From contig JAFABB010000024.1 in assembly GCA_023426245.1 (NCBI GenBank), positions 124,001 through 188,000 of the forward strand: DNA of 64,000 nucleotides, in the 5' to 3' direction. The position numbers and the translations under genes were made by a program. This document shows positions 18,387 through 25,022 of the stretch, piece by piece (within the stretch, counting starts at the first letter, position 1; the number at the start of each line of letters is the position of its first letter). The stretch is from Bacillota bacterium (lineage in GTDB: Bacteria > Bacillota > UBA4882 > UBA8346). The notes beneath the pieces are model-generated. The model was given only the letters and a program-made list of their open reading frames with translations. It did no database searches and was not told where the DNA came from.

Positions 18387-18644
18387 TACTATAACCTCTT
18401 CTTTACGAGTATAAACCTTCAGCAGGTCTATCTTTTTCCATAATATGAGTCTTACTAGTAAAGAAAACTAGGTAAATGTCATTTTGAAGGTGCCGAAGCC
18501 TTTTCATGAAAAGAGCCTTATCACTTACTAAGCAATGAAGGCTTTTTTCATGACGCTATGGACTTAGCAGTAAAGGATAAGAGTAATGTATCTGATAAAC
18601 TGTTTTTTCTATGATATTAATTTTATGGGCAAAAGGTGCAATGA
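18249..18644. repeat. ~395-bp direct repeat, copy A
   Basis: The peptide gene plus about 255 bases upstream recurs at 22481-22874 with high identity, including TATGAGTCTTACTAGTAAAG, an AAAGAGCC/GGCTTTTTTC stem and the tail TTTTATGGGCAAAAGGTGCA. A more degenerate partial copy is at about 19655-19795. Confidence 0.75.
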
Positions 18645-18851
18645 ATTTTAAAGGCCCCAATCACGATTGAGATTCATCTGGACCGGCTGAAATGTGCCCA
18701 ATAGATATTCGTCCATCCCAGGTACAATTCCATTAGTGCCCACATAGGGATGGTATTCCTGCGATAACTCCAGCTATAAATCCTCTGGTAAAACTACCGA
18801 TAAATCTCCACCATAGCCTTTTTCTCAAGTTAATTATAATTTCCTATTCGA

Positions 18852-19334
18852 TTAATTATATTTGTGGATATTATCTTTAATGGCTTTATAATGTACCTTA
18901 ACTCCCCAAAACCAAATTAATGATATAATGAATCGTATAAATGGATTCCAATGATAATATTTTAATAATCCGGCTTGATGGAAAATATCATCTAGTCCTG
19001 CACTTGCTAAAGAGAATGTAATTAAATACAAAGGATAAATATACCACAGATTGCTTGTAGGCAAACAAAATAAATAAATCATAATTGTGGGAATCCATGC
19101 GAAATTTAGCCAAATATTTGCGTAAAACGGCCTAAAGGGTTCCACTAGTTTATACTCATAGCAATGTAGCCATAGTCCAAATATCCAAGCAAAAATATGA
19201 CCGGCTAAGTATCCCCAAATCAATCCATACCAAAAAAGCGACTTATATTTTTCTTTTGGTATTAAAAACAAAGCTAATCCCCACATCAAAAAAGCAATTC
19301 CTATATAAAACCAATCAATAGGTATTCTACTCAT
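18852..19334 (-). CDS. Integral membrane protein, possibly CBO0543 family
   Basis: 160 residues with about five hydrophobic segments (WFYIGIAFLMWGLALFLI first) and a conserved-looking loop GLDDIFHQAGLLKYYHWNPF. Such proteins are widespread in spore-forming Firmicutes and uncharacterised. The start has an excellent GGAGGTGA site four bases upstream. It stands alone, with a bidirectional stem-loop upstream. The family name is tentative. The 200 bases downstream (18645-18851) contain a broken reading frame on minus with FTRGFIAGVIAGIP, resembling the N-terminus of the membrane protein at 19909. Confidence 0.65.
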   Translation of the reverse strand: MSRIPIDWFYIGIAFLMWGLALFLIPKEKYKSLFWYGLIWGYLAGHIFAWIFGLWLHCYEYKLVEPFRPFYANIWLNFAWIPTIMIYLFCLPTSNLWYIYPLYLITFSLASAGLDDIFHQAGLLKYYHWNPFIRFIISLIWFWGVKVHYKAIKDNIHKYN

Positions 19335-19405
19335 CAGTTCACCTCCATCAATTAGTTATTTTCAATATTTGTAAACTTATGTAAATATATTCTATCAAAT
19401 ACAAA

Positions 19406-19440
19406 AAATCCCATTATCAAAAGAGACAATGGGATTTTTT
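19406..19440. terminator. Bidirectional stem-loop terminator
   Basis: AAATCCCATT pairs with AATGGGATTT; T runs follow on both strands. Confidence 0.55.
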
Positions 19441-19908
19441 AGCCGGTTGTCGATTCCGCGTTTTAACGGTCAAGAGAGTGAAATCCATCCAAATTAAGCT
19501 GCCAAAAGCGCCCCCACGAAATCAATCAGATAGACCTTTTGAACCACTCACCCTATTCCCGTTACAATTTGAAAAGTCTATTCTTTTATATATTATGAAT
19601 TTCATGGCTAATAGAAACCAGACAAATGTCGTTTTAAAGAGTCAAATATTAACGAAAAAGCCCTATTGCTAATTTAGTAACAGGACTTTTTCATGATCCT
19701 ATGGACTTTGGACTAGAAGTTGAGAGAGGTCTCCTGCAAAAAACTATTTGTTTTATGATATGGGCTTTATAGGCAAAAGGTGTTAGGAATTTATTTTTTT
19801 CAAGTAAGCCCATCCACTCACCCAGACGATGGGTCCTTTTTTCAGTCTTTTTGGATAAGCCGATGTTTAAATGGTATAATAATGCAAACTTAATGAAAAG
19901 GATCAGTT
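19441..19908. other. Gene-free stretch with a degenerate repeat copy
   Basis: No supported gene. About 19655-19795 is a degraded copy of the 3' part of the ~395-bp repeat (stem AAAAAGCCC.../GGACTTTTTC, CTATGGACTT, GGCAAAAGGTG). A CCCATC/GATGGG stem with a T run lies at about 19809-19842. Confidence 0.45.
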
Positions 19909-20349
19909 ATGAACGATCGGTTTATGGATGGTTTTCTGGCAGGCTTGATCGCAGGAATCATCAGTAATCTTTGGAGTTATTTCTCTTTTCATATACTGAA
20001 ATTTACTCAACTAAGATATGTTGACTTCGCTTCGGTAGCTATTTATGGGAAACTAATTAGGCAAACCCCGGAATTAATCCTTGCTCAAATTTTTCAATTG
20101 GGTTTTTCTGCGTTTTGGGGAGTTATATTTGCTTATTTATCAACTCGAATATCCAAAAGTTATTATGTTTTCAAAGGCACCTTTTATGGATTAACATTAT
20201 GGGGGGCTATTTATTGTATGATTGCATTATTTCGGATTCCAGAATTAGCATATGTCACGCTTCAAACCGCCGTATCCAATTATATGTCTGCAGCAGTATT
20301 CGGAGGAGTTTTAGCCTTTGTCGTTAGGAAACTCGAAAGTATAAAATGA
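19909..20349 (+). CDS. Four-helix membrane protein of unknown function
   Basis: 146 residues starting MNDRFMDGFLAGLIAGIISN, with four predicted membrane segments and a C-terminal FGGVLAFVVRKLE. Related short membrane proteins with an N-terminal GFLAGLIAG motif occur across Clostridia. AAAGGATC precedes the ATG. No operon partner. Fragments of a paralogue lie at 18645-18851. Confidence 0.6.
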   Translation: MNDRFMDGFLAGLIAGIISNLWSYFSFHILKFTQLRYVDFASVAIYGKLIRQTPELILAQIFQLGFSAFWGVIFAYLSTRISKSYYVFKGTFYGLTLWGAIYCMIALFRIPELAYVTLQTAVSNYMSAAVFGGVLAFVVRKLESIK

Positions 20350-20447
20350 ATTACGATGAAAAAAGCCCCCATTACCTAAATAGGAATTGGAACAATTATA
20401 CCTTCTTAATTACATTGGTCACTATCCCCCATACCGCAAAATCGCCA

Positions 20448-20603
20448 TCATCCCTGTTTAACTTCTCCTTCCTTTTCGTTCCACATGCTAGAAACTTTTA
20501 AGTTATAATACCGGCGATGTTTCCATGAAAATAACATTGGCATAATTTTACCGGCAGTAAAAACGGCGACAACATCGATAGATTCCCCGATTTCCTCTAG
20601 CAT
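20448..20603 (-). CDS. Small conserved protein, probably truncated by frameshift (copy 1)
   Basis: 51 residues from ATG 20603 (CCGGAGACGCAAA before it), with IDVVAVFTAGKIMPMLFSWK then RRYYNLKVSSMW. The pattern VVAxFxxGKIxPxxFxWKxRxY matches the protein at 21646 and a family of ~100-residue clostridial proteins of unknown function. After the stop, the +1 frame continues with NRDDGDFAVWGIVTNV, so a frameshift probably removed the C-terminal half. Confidence 0.5.
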   Translation of the reverse strand: MLEEIGESIDVVAVFTAGKIMPMLFSWKHRRYYNLKVSSMWNEKEGEVKQG

Positions 20604-20780
20604 TTTGCGTCTCCGGAACGAATGTATGTTCGAAAAAATTATATACCTTCTTCTTTGAAATGCCAAGATAGAATTTATTAGTTTTTTATGGCATAAACTT
20701 ACTTAAGCTGCAATAAATTTTGTGCAGATTATTGCACTTTGTTTAAGGTTGCGCTATAATAAATTAGGAAGGTGATAACT

Positions 20781-20951
20781 TTGGCTAATTTAGTTAACAG
20801 GAAACGATTCACAAACTCTGTTGATAAAAATTTATTAAGCGAAATAAGAAAGCTGTCGGATGATACCAGAATACCTCTTTCAAAATTATTGGATGAGGCA
20901 ATAGCGGATTTGCTTAAAAAATATGATAAAAATCCTGAATTGAAAGGGTAA
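20781..20951 (+). CDS. Ribbon-helix-helix DNA-binding protein
   Basis: 56 residues from a TTG with GGAAGGTGAT upstream. The sequence NRKRFTNSVDKNLLSEIRKL followed by TRIPLSKLLDEAIADLLKKY is a textbook ribbon-helix-helix of the phage/plasmid type. It heads a four-gene mini-operon (20781-21451) closed by a terminator and probably autoregulates it. Confidence 0.8.
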   Translation: MANLVNRKRFTNSVDKNLLSEIRKLSDDTRIPLSKLLDEAIADLLKKYDKNPELKG

Positions 20952-20952
20952 A

Positions 20953-21105
20953 TTGGAAGTTACTAAAGAAATGCTAGATGCCGCAATAAAAAAGGCCGAT
21001 GAACTTAAATTATTCCCTCCCTCAATCAATGAGAAAGACTATATTAGATATTGGGATAGAATGAAAAAAATATTAGAAGCGGCAATAAATGAATCAAAGG
21101 AGTAA
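20953..21105 (+). CDS. Small helical protein, phage-type
   Basis: 50 residues from a TTG one base after the ribbon-helix-helix stop: MEVTKEMLDAAIKKADELKL, ending MKKILEAAINESKE. Similar short proteins beginning with (K/E)VTxEMLxAA are common in prophage mini-operons; function unknown. Tight spacing shows translational coupling. Confidence 0.6.
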   Translation: MEVTKEMLDAAIKKADELKLFPPSINEKDYIRYWDRMKKILEAAINESKE

Positions 21106-21107
21106 TT

Positions 21108-21272
21108 ATGAAAAAACAAACCAAAGAGGATTGCTGTAAGAGTTGTTCCTTTTTTAACTTTTCGTATATTAACACCTGTAAGCATCCCGAAACAAAAGGG
21201 ATGACGATTTACAATGTTAATAAAACTAATGAAGGTTGCCCACTAAAAAACACAAAGGAAAAATTAGAATGA
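21108..21272 (+). CDS. Small Cys-rich protein (copy 2)
   Basis: 54 residues, MKKQTKEDCCKSCSFF then NTCKHPETKG and a late GCPL; paralogue of the protein at 17932 (shared DCCKxC and CxHP). Probable zinc-binding protein of unknown role. AAAGGAG precedes the ATG; its stop overlaps the DUF551 start by four bases. Confidence 0.65.
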   Translation: MKKQTKEDCCKSCSFFNFSYINTCKHPETKGMTIYNVNKTNEGCPLKNTKEKLE

Positions 21273-21451
21273 AATGGCTTAATGTTAAAAAAACAAAACC
21301 CAGTCCAAATACAAAGGTCCTTATTTATGATAAACTTTTAGGAATCAAGGTAGATATCTTTTCAGAAAAATGGAATGACTGGTTAGATTCTCAGTCTGGT
21401 GATGTAACCCATTGGATGCCTCTTCCGCCCAAACCACCAAAAATAAAATGA
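21269..21451 (+). CDS. DUF551 small protein (copy 2)
   Basis: 60 residues starting MKWLNVKKTKPSPNTKVLIY and ending with VTHWMPLPPKPPKIK, the DUF551 signature. The ATG at 21269 overlaps the previous stop (ATGA). Last gene of the ribbon-helix-helix mini-operon. About half its positions match the copy at 17459. Confidence 0.75.
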   Translation: MKWLNVKKTKPSPNTKVLIYDKLLGIKVDIFSEKWNDWLDSQSGDVTHWMPLPPKPPKIK

Positions 21452-21480
21452 ATCCGGCAGGGAATGACCTACCGGATTTT
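21451..21480 (+). terminator. Terminator of the small-gene operon
   Basis: AATCCGGCAGG pairs with CCTACCGGATT around a GAATGA loop, with TTTTTA following, directly at the DUF551 stop. Confidence 0.7.
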
Positions 21481-21525
21481 TATTACGTTTTATTCTTTAA
21501 AAACATACAATAATGAGGCTCTTTC

Positions 21526-21843
21526 TTACAACCAATTATTAAACACTCGGTTCATCGTCCATATCAAAGTATTTGTATCGAAATAAATTTCGTAAAGGTA
21601 CTCCTTATCCATATCTAGAGTAAAAAATACACGTTTTCCTTCTCCTCAATGAATCTGCCATGAAGCCGCAACTTTAAAACCTTTATACTGTTTGCTTTTC
21701 CAAACAAATAATAAAGGAATTATCTTATCACCTTTAAATGCAGAGACTACCTTAATATAGTCGTCGTAATGACTGATTCTTATACTTGCACCTCGAACAA
21801 ATGTTTGGATTTCATTATAACACTGTCCGATGATTTCATCCAT
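21526..21843 (-). pseudogene. Small conserved protein with in-frame TGA (copy 2)
   Basis: From 21843 the frame gives 65 residues (IKVVSAFKGDKIIPLLFVWK, then FKVAASWQIH) and stops at TGA 21646-21648. The same frame continues for 39 more codons (GEGKRVFFTLDMDKEYLYEI, then FDTNTLIWTMNRVF) to TAA at 21526. That extension matches the C-terminal half of the ~100-residue family to which copy 1 belongs, so the TGA is a premature stop, unless it is read through. Function unknown. Confidence 0.55.
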
Positions 21844-21943
21844 AGTAAAATGCCACTATCATAAACAGAAGGATTTACCTAACTTTCCTAGAAGTATTTT
21901 TAAATTAAATAGTGAAGCTAAATTTTTGTAGGGAGGAATTGTA

Positions 21944-22399
21944 TTGAATGACCCCAAGACTCAAACGATAATACAATTTACTGATGGACAAGTAAATATT
22001 TTAAAAGACTCATATATTAAGGTTTCTGAACAGTCATATAATTACGGTAAAATTTTTATCTCAGTGAGTTATGCAGCTTTTTTTGGAGTATGGGTAAATG
22101 CTCAAAATTTAATTTCAAAATCAGCAAAAAGGTTTTCGCTTTTGGCATTGCTTCTTTCAGTTATATTATACGTGATTTGGGATGTTATAAAAATGTTTTA
22201 TTCGCATCATCGGCTAAGCAGAGTTTTTGTTGCTACTGGCGATTCAGGAGAAAAATTCATTAATGAATTCAATACATATAATATGTCAATAATCCGTTTA
22301 AATAAAAATGTTTATCCTATCTTTTTATGGCCAACCATTGCATTCGCTATAATTGGAATAGGAATTCTTCTTTTTGGATTAATTTTCAGTTTGTTTTAA
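21944..22399 (+). CDS. Three-helix membrane protein of unknown function (intact copy)
   Basis: 151 residues from TTG 21944 with GGGAGGAA seven bases upstream. A soluble N-terminal 30 residues is followed by two membrane segments (IFISVSYAAFFGVWV, LLALLLSVILYVIW), a cytoplasmic stretch and a C-terminal hairpin (IFLWPTIAFAIIGIGILLFG). Paralogues: 23696 and the pseudogene at 17045. A strong terminator follows. No known family recognised; the layout is vaguely effector-like but no toxin or immunity motif is seen. Confidence 0.6.
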   Translation: MNDPKTQTIIQFTDGQVNILKDSYIKVSEQSYNYGKIFISVSYAAFFGVWVNAQNLISKSAKRFSLLALLLSVILYVIWDVIKMFYSHHRLSRVFVATGDSGEKFINEFNTYNMSIIRLNKNVYPIFLWPTIAFAIIGIGILLFGLIFSLF

Positions 22400-22400
22400 A

Positions 22401-22434
22401 AAGCCCCCACCACCTAACCAGGCAGTGGGGGCTT
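22401..22434 (+). terminator. Terminator of the membrane protein gene
   Basis: AAGCCCCCAC (22401-22410) pairs perfectly with GTGGGGGCTT (22425-22434); the T run is weak. Confidence 0.6.
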
Positions 22435-22480
22435 ATATGTTAATCAATGACCGATGCAGGTCAATGGACATAAATACTTC

Positions 22481-22618
22481 TTAGATGAAACCACCACCGA
22501 AGCAACCGCCGCATCCAATAACTAATAACACGAAGATTAAGAACATGAGCCAGCCGTTACTTCCAAAACCAAAACCATCACCCAAACCATCCAATAATCC
22601 TTTTAAACCGTCTGCCAT
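22481..22618 (-). CDS. 45-residue Gly/Cys-rich membrane peptide (copy 2)
   Basis: MADGLKGLLDGLGDGFGFGS, then NGWLMFLIFVLLVIGCGGCF. Paralogue of 18249-18386; this copy lost three N-terminal cysteines (FCGCGC became FGFGS) but keeps the membrane segment and the CGGCF motif exactly. That pattern suggests the C-terminal half is under selection. Lies in repeat copy B. Confidence 0.65.
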   Translation of the reverse strand: MADGLKGLLDGLGDGFGFGSNGWLMFLIFVLLVIGCGGCFGGGFI

Positions 22619-22874
22619 TACTATATACCTCATCTTTATGAGTATAAACCTTCAGCAGGTCTATCTTTTTCTATAATATGAGTCTTACTAGTAAAGGAAA
22701 CTGGGTAAATGTCATTTTGAAAACCCGAAACCTTTTAATGAAAAGAGCCTTATCACTTATTAAGCAATGAGGCTTTTTTCATGGCGCTATAGACTTAGCA
22801 GTAAAGGATAAGAGAAATGTACCTAATGAACTGTCTTTTCTATAATATTAATTTTATGGGCAAAAGGTGCAAAT
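22481..22874. repeat. ~395-bp direct repeat, copy B
   Basis: Second copy of the block at 18249-18644, same orientation, with the same stem-loop and tail sequence upstream of the peptide gene. Confidence 0.75.
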
Positions 22875-22895
22875 GGATAAGAGAATAAAAAAAAT

Positions 22896-22920
22896 AAAAC
22901 CAGGCGAGTGGCCTGGTTTT
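22896..22920. terminator. Stem-loop terminator
   Basis: AAAACCAGGC pairs with GCCTGGTTTT around GAGTG; T tract on plus, A tract on the opposite side. Confidence 0.55.
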
Positions 22921-23057
22921 TATTAATGTGCACCCGGATTAATTTCGTTCATCAAAATAGTGCTAATGATTGAGAAATTTTATAGAAGGAAAGGCTTCCT
23001 TTGTCTCGAAATTAACGAAATCAATTTTATATTTAATACAAAAAGGAGACGGTTAAA

Positions 23058-23186
23058 ATGGGCAGATTCGAATATCAAAGAAATTTTTTAAAATCCAATT
23101 TTAAAGAATTTAAATCAATTAAAACCGAAGCGATGAAGGGAATCCCTCAACCACTAAAGATTTATTGTAACGGCTTCATCTTATAA
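23058..23186 (+). pseudogene. N-terminal stub of a SagB-type nitroreductase
   Basis: 42 codons behind a good AAAAAGGAGAC site. The sequence EYQRNFLKSNFKEFKSIKTE followed by MKGIPQP is the characteristic N-terminus of SagB-type nitroreductase/dehydrogenase proteins (normally ~220-250 residues). After IPQP the match ends and the frame stops, so the catalytic domain is gone. Recognition is from memory of the family start; no search was done. Confidence 0.5.
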
Positions 23187-23195
23187 CAGTTTCTG

Positions 23196-23411
23196 CTAAA
23201 AATTTCCTTCCACTCCAACTTTATGCGTTTTATTATCACCGTCTTCCTGGTCAATTTTAGGCTTTTTAAAAAGTATTATGGCCTGTCCCGATATCTGACC
23301 GGATATAATTTTGGTTTGTACTGGACCTGCCCGAGGCGTAAACTTTACAAACAAAAAAGTCGTAATCAATGCGCCGATTACGACTCCCAGCAAAACTTTT
23401 TTATGATACAA
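23196..23411 (-). CDS. Hypothetical short single-pass membrane protein
   Basis: 71 residues from a TTG: VLLGVVIGALITTFLFVKF forms one membrane segment, followed by a hydrophilic tail. No clear ribosome site, and the downstream boundary lies ten bases from the nitroreductase stub on the other strand. Marginal. Confidence 0.35.
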   Translation of the reverse strand: MYHKKVLLGVVIGALITTFLFVKFTPRAGPVQTKIISGQISGQAIILFKKPKIDQEDGDNKTHKVGVEGNF

Positions 23412-23606
23412 ATACTAACTTATTAGAGTATCTCATTAGATATTGATTTAAAATTCAAAAAATTCTTATAACAAAGCATCTCTCTTTCCGGCTTAAAAAT
23501 CCTTTTTTGAGTTTATTTTGGCAAGGTATGAATCTAATGGTGCCGAAATTAATTATATTGTTATGAGAGTAGTCAATTAAACAGTGTTTAAAGGAGTTGA
23601 TGTGCT

Positions 23607-23699
23607 ATGATTGACAATGAAGAAATGTTAAAAATGATTTTTAAATTGGAAGAAAGAATTAATAAAATAGAACAAAATATTAGTCCATTCAAGTCTTGA
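23607..23699 (+). CDS. 30-residue coiled-coil-like ORF coupled to membrane protein
   Basis: MIDNEEMLKMIFKLEERINK, ending IEQNISPFKS, with AAGGAG ten bases upstream. Its TGA overlaps the TTG start of the next gene (TTGA). It is either a separate micro-protein or the original N-terminus of the membrane protein cut off by a frameshift; the dead paralogue at 17045 has a comparable extra N-terminal part. Confidence 0.45.
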   Translation: MIDNEEMLKMIFKLEERINKIEQNISPFKS

Positions 23700-24127
23700 T
23701 AAAATATAAGGATTTTCTTTCATCTACAATGTCCTCAACTTACGAAAAAGCTCAAAATTACACCAATATAATAATAAGGTTAGGTTATGCAGGCTTTTTT
23801 GGCATTTGGAATTTAATCCCACCTAATACATTAAAAAATTGGGACAGAAAATGGTCAATAACAGGCATAATTATTTCTCTTTTGTTTTTTATATTATGGA
23901 AAGTTGGAAAAATGATTTCAAATGCTATTGAAACCAAAAGAAATTCTGGTTATTTGAAAGAGCTAACAGCTGAGAATATAACTCAACGAACTACAAAGTA
24001 TCAAAAAGCTGTGAATGAGCATTCAATATTAATACATAAAATTTGGATATTTCCGGTCCTTCCACTTACAATTCTTCCTGATTCTATTTTAACTTCATCC
24101 CCATATTTAAAAACCCACAGCTCATAA
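23696..24127 (+). CDS. Membrane protein paralogue of 21944
   Basis: 143 residues from a TTG overlapping the previous stop. KAQNYTNIIIRLGYAGFFGI followed by a second helix (IIISLLFFILWKVGKMI) mirrors the protein at 21944; the C-terminal third is less hydrophobic than in the relative and may be altered by a frameshift. Function unknown. A terminator overlaps the 3' end. Confidence 0.5.
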   Translation: MIKYKDFLSSTMSSTYEKAQNYTNIIIRLGYAGFFGIWNLIPPNTLKNWDRKWSITGIIISLLFFILWKVGKMISNAIETKRNSGYLKELTAENITQRTTKYQKAVNEHSILIHKIWIFPVLPLTILPDSILTSSPYLKTHSS

Positions 24128-24142
24128 AAAGTTGTGGGTTTT
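24110..24142. terminator. Stem-loop terminator
   Basis: AAAACCCACA pairs with TGTGGGTTTT; T tract on plus, overlapping the end of the membrane protein gene. Confidence 0.6.
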
Positions 24143-24154
24143 ATTTTTATTTTA

Positions 24155-24746
24155 TCATTTATTTAATTTACGCCGAACCCTATGCCTCACCGTAACCAAT
24201 GAATTAAGAGATGTTGCTTGTTCATGTTGCTCTCGAATATCCCATACTACCAGATCAACATAACGTTGGGTCATAGACATCGTTAAATGTCCCCTATTTT
24301 GTTGTAAGGCGAAAGGATTCCCACCATATCTAAGAAACATTGTCGCAAAAGTATGCCGAAGTTGATAAGGTGTTACTTTGGCCCCAATTTCTGCGGCATA
24401 TTTTACTAAACGCCTTTGCCAAGTTCGTAAAGTAACTATACCTCCATCCTCTGTGCAAAACAATGGAACATTTTGACCCCAAGTAAGAATACTTTCATTA
24501 ACTAAATACTGAAAAAAAGTTTTAAGTTTCTTACGTCTGGTATTCCATGTATAAGGACTTGTTTCTGTCGAAGCTGCGAAATACTTGATAATAGCCAATT
24601 TTAGGTCATCAATTGATTCAACATCGCTTTGCTTAAAAAATAATCAATATGGTAAATAAATCGTCCAAAGTTCTCTTTGATAGTCCCAATGCCTTTTGAT
24701 TCAATAAAAAAATTTCTTTCCATTCTTGCCAAGGTACACGCCCCAT
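24155..24746 (-). pseudogene. Decayed tyrosine recombinase (integrase)
   Basis: Begins at ATG 24746 (GGAGGGAT before it) with MGRVPWQEWKEIFLLNQKAL, LSKRTLDD, then needs two frame changes to read YHIDYFLSK and SDVESIDDLKLAIIKYF before joining the 147-codon frame at 24598-24155. That frame goes straight from the core-binding domain (LKTFFQYLVNESILTWGQNV) to the last third of the catalytic domain (VTPYQLRHTFATMFLRYGGN, TMSMTQRYVDL), so about 130 residues with the first catalytic Arg and Lys are deleted. HxxR and the Tyr nucleophile remain. It lies next to an att-like tRNA-Glu fragment (24890), as expected for the integrase of an element targeting that tRNA. Confidence 0.75.
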
Positions 24747-24845
24747 CAAAATCCCTCCATTTCGGTATTTTGTGGGATTATCATTCTTAAAATCAATGGA
24801 AACGCCCTATCAATTTTTAGCTTCCAAAATTCCCAAATACAAAAA

Positions 24846-24874
24846 AATAATCCCTTGCCTGAGCAGGGATTATT
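24846..24874 (-). terminator. Intrinsic terminator
   Basis: AATAATCCCT pairs with AGGGATTATT; on minus it is followed by TTTTTTT-rich sequence. It follows the tRNA-like fragment at 24890. Confidence 0.65.
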
Positions 24875-24889
24875 GTCATTCTAAAAATT

Positions 24890-24901
24890 TGGTAGTCCTA
24901 A
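24890..24901 (-). repeat. tRNA-Glu 3'-end-like sequence (att-like copy 3)
   Basis: TGGTAGTCCTAA is identical to the last 12 bases of tRNA-Glu (33018-33029 read on plus); similarity then ends. The upstream AAAATT also resembles the DNA next to the real tRNA. Confidence 0.45.
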
Positions 24902-24963
24902 GCCGTACCTAACCTTATCCACGTCCGTGAAACGGAAATCGCTTTATAAATGAATATCTTTAA

Positions 24964-24988
24964 AACCCCGATTACCTAGATCGGGGTT
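24964..24988 (-). terminator. Terminator of the multidomain kinase gene
   Basis: AACCCCGAT and ATCGGGGTT form a 9-bp stem 35 bases after the kinase stop, with TTTT on minus. Confidence 0.7.
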
Positions 24989-25022
24989 ATTGCTTTGTTA
25001 ATAAATCATTTACATTATTTTA

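Noticed and set aside
18400..18480. Possible sigma-F/G promoter (CATATTA) upstream of the 45-residue peptide genes
   Set aside because: The -10-like element is present in both copies, but no matching -35 box is found at 17-18 bases.
19478..19672. 64-codon plus frame (MKSIQIKLPKAPPRN...)
   Set aside because: No ribosome site; overlaps the degenerate repeat and reads like chance sequence.
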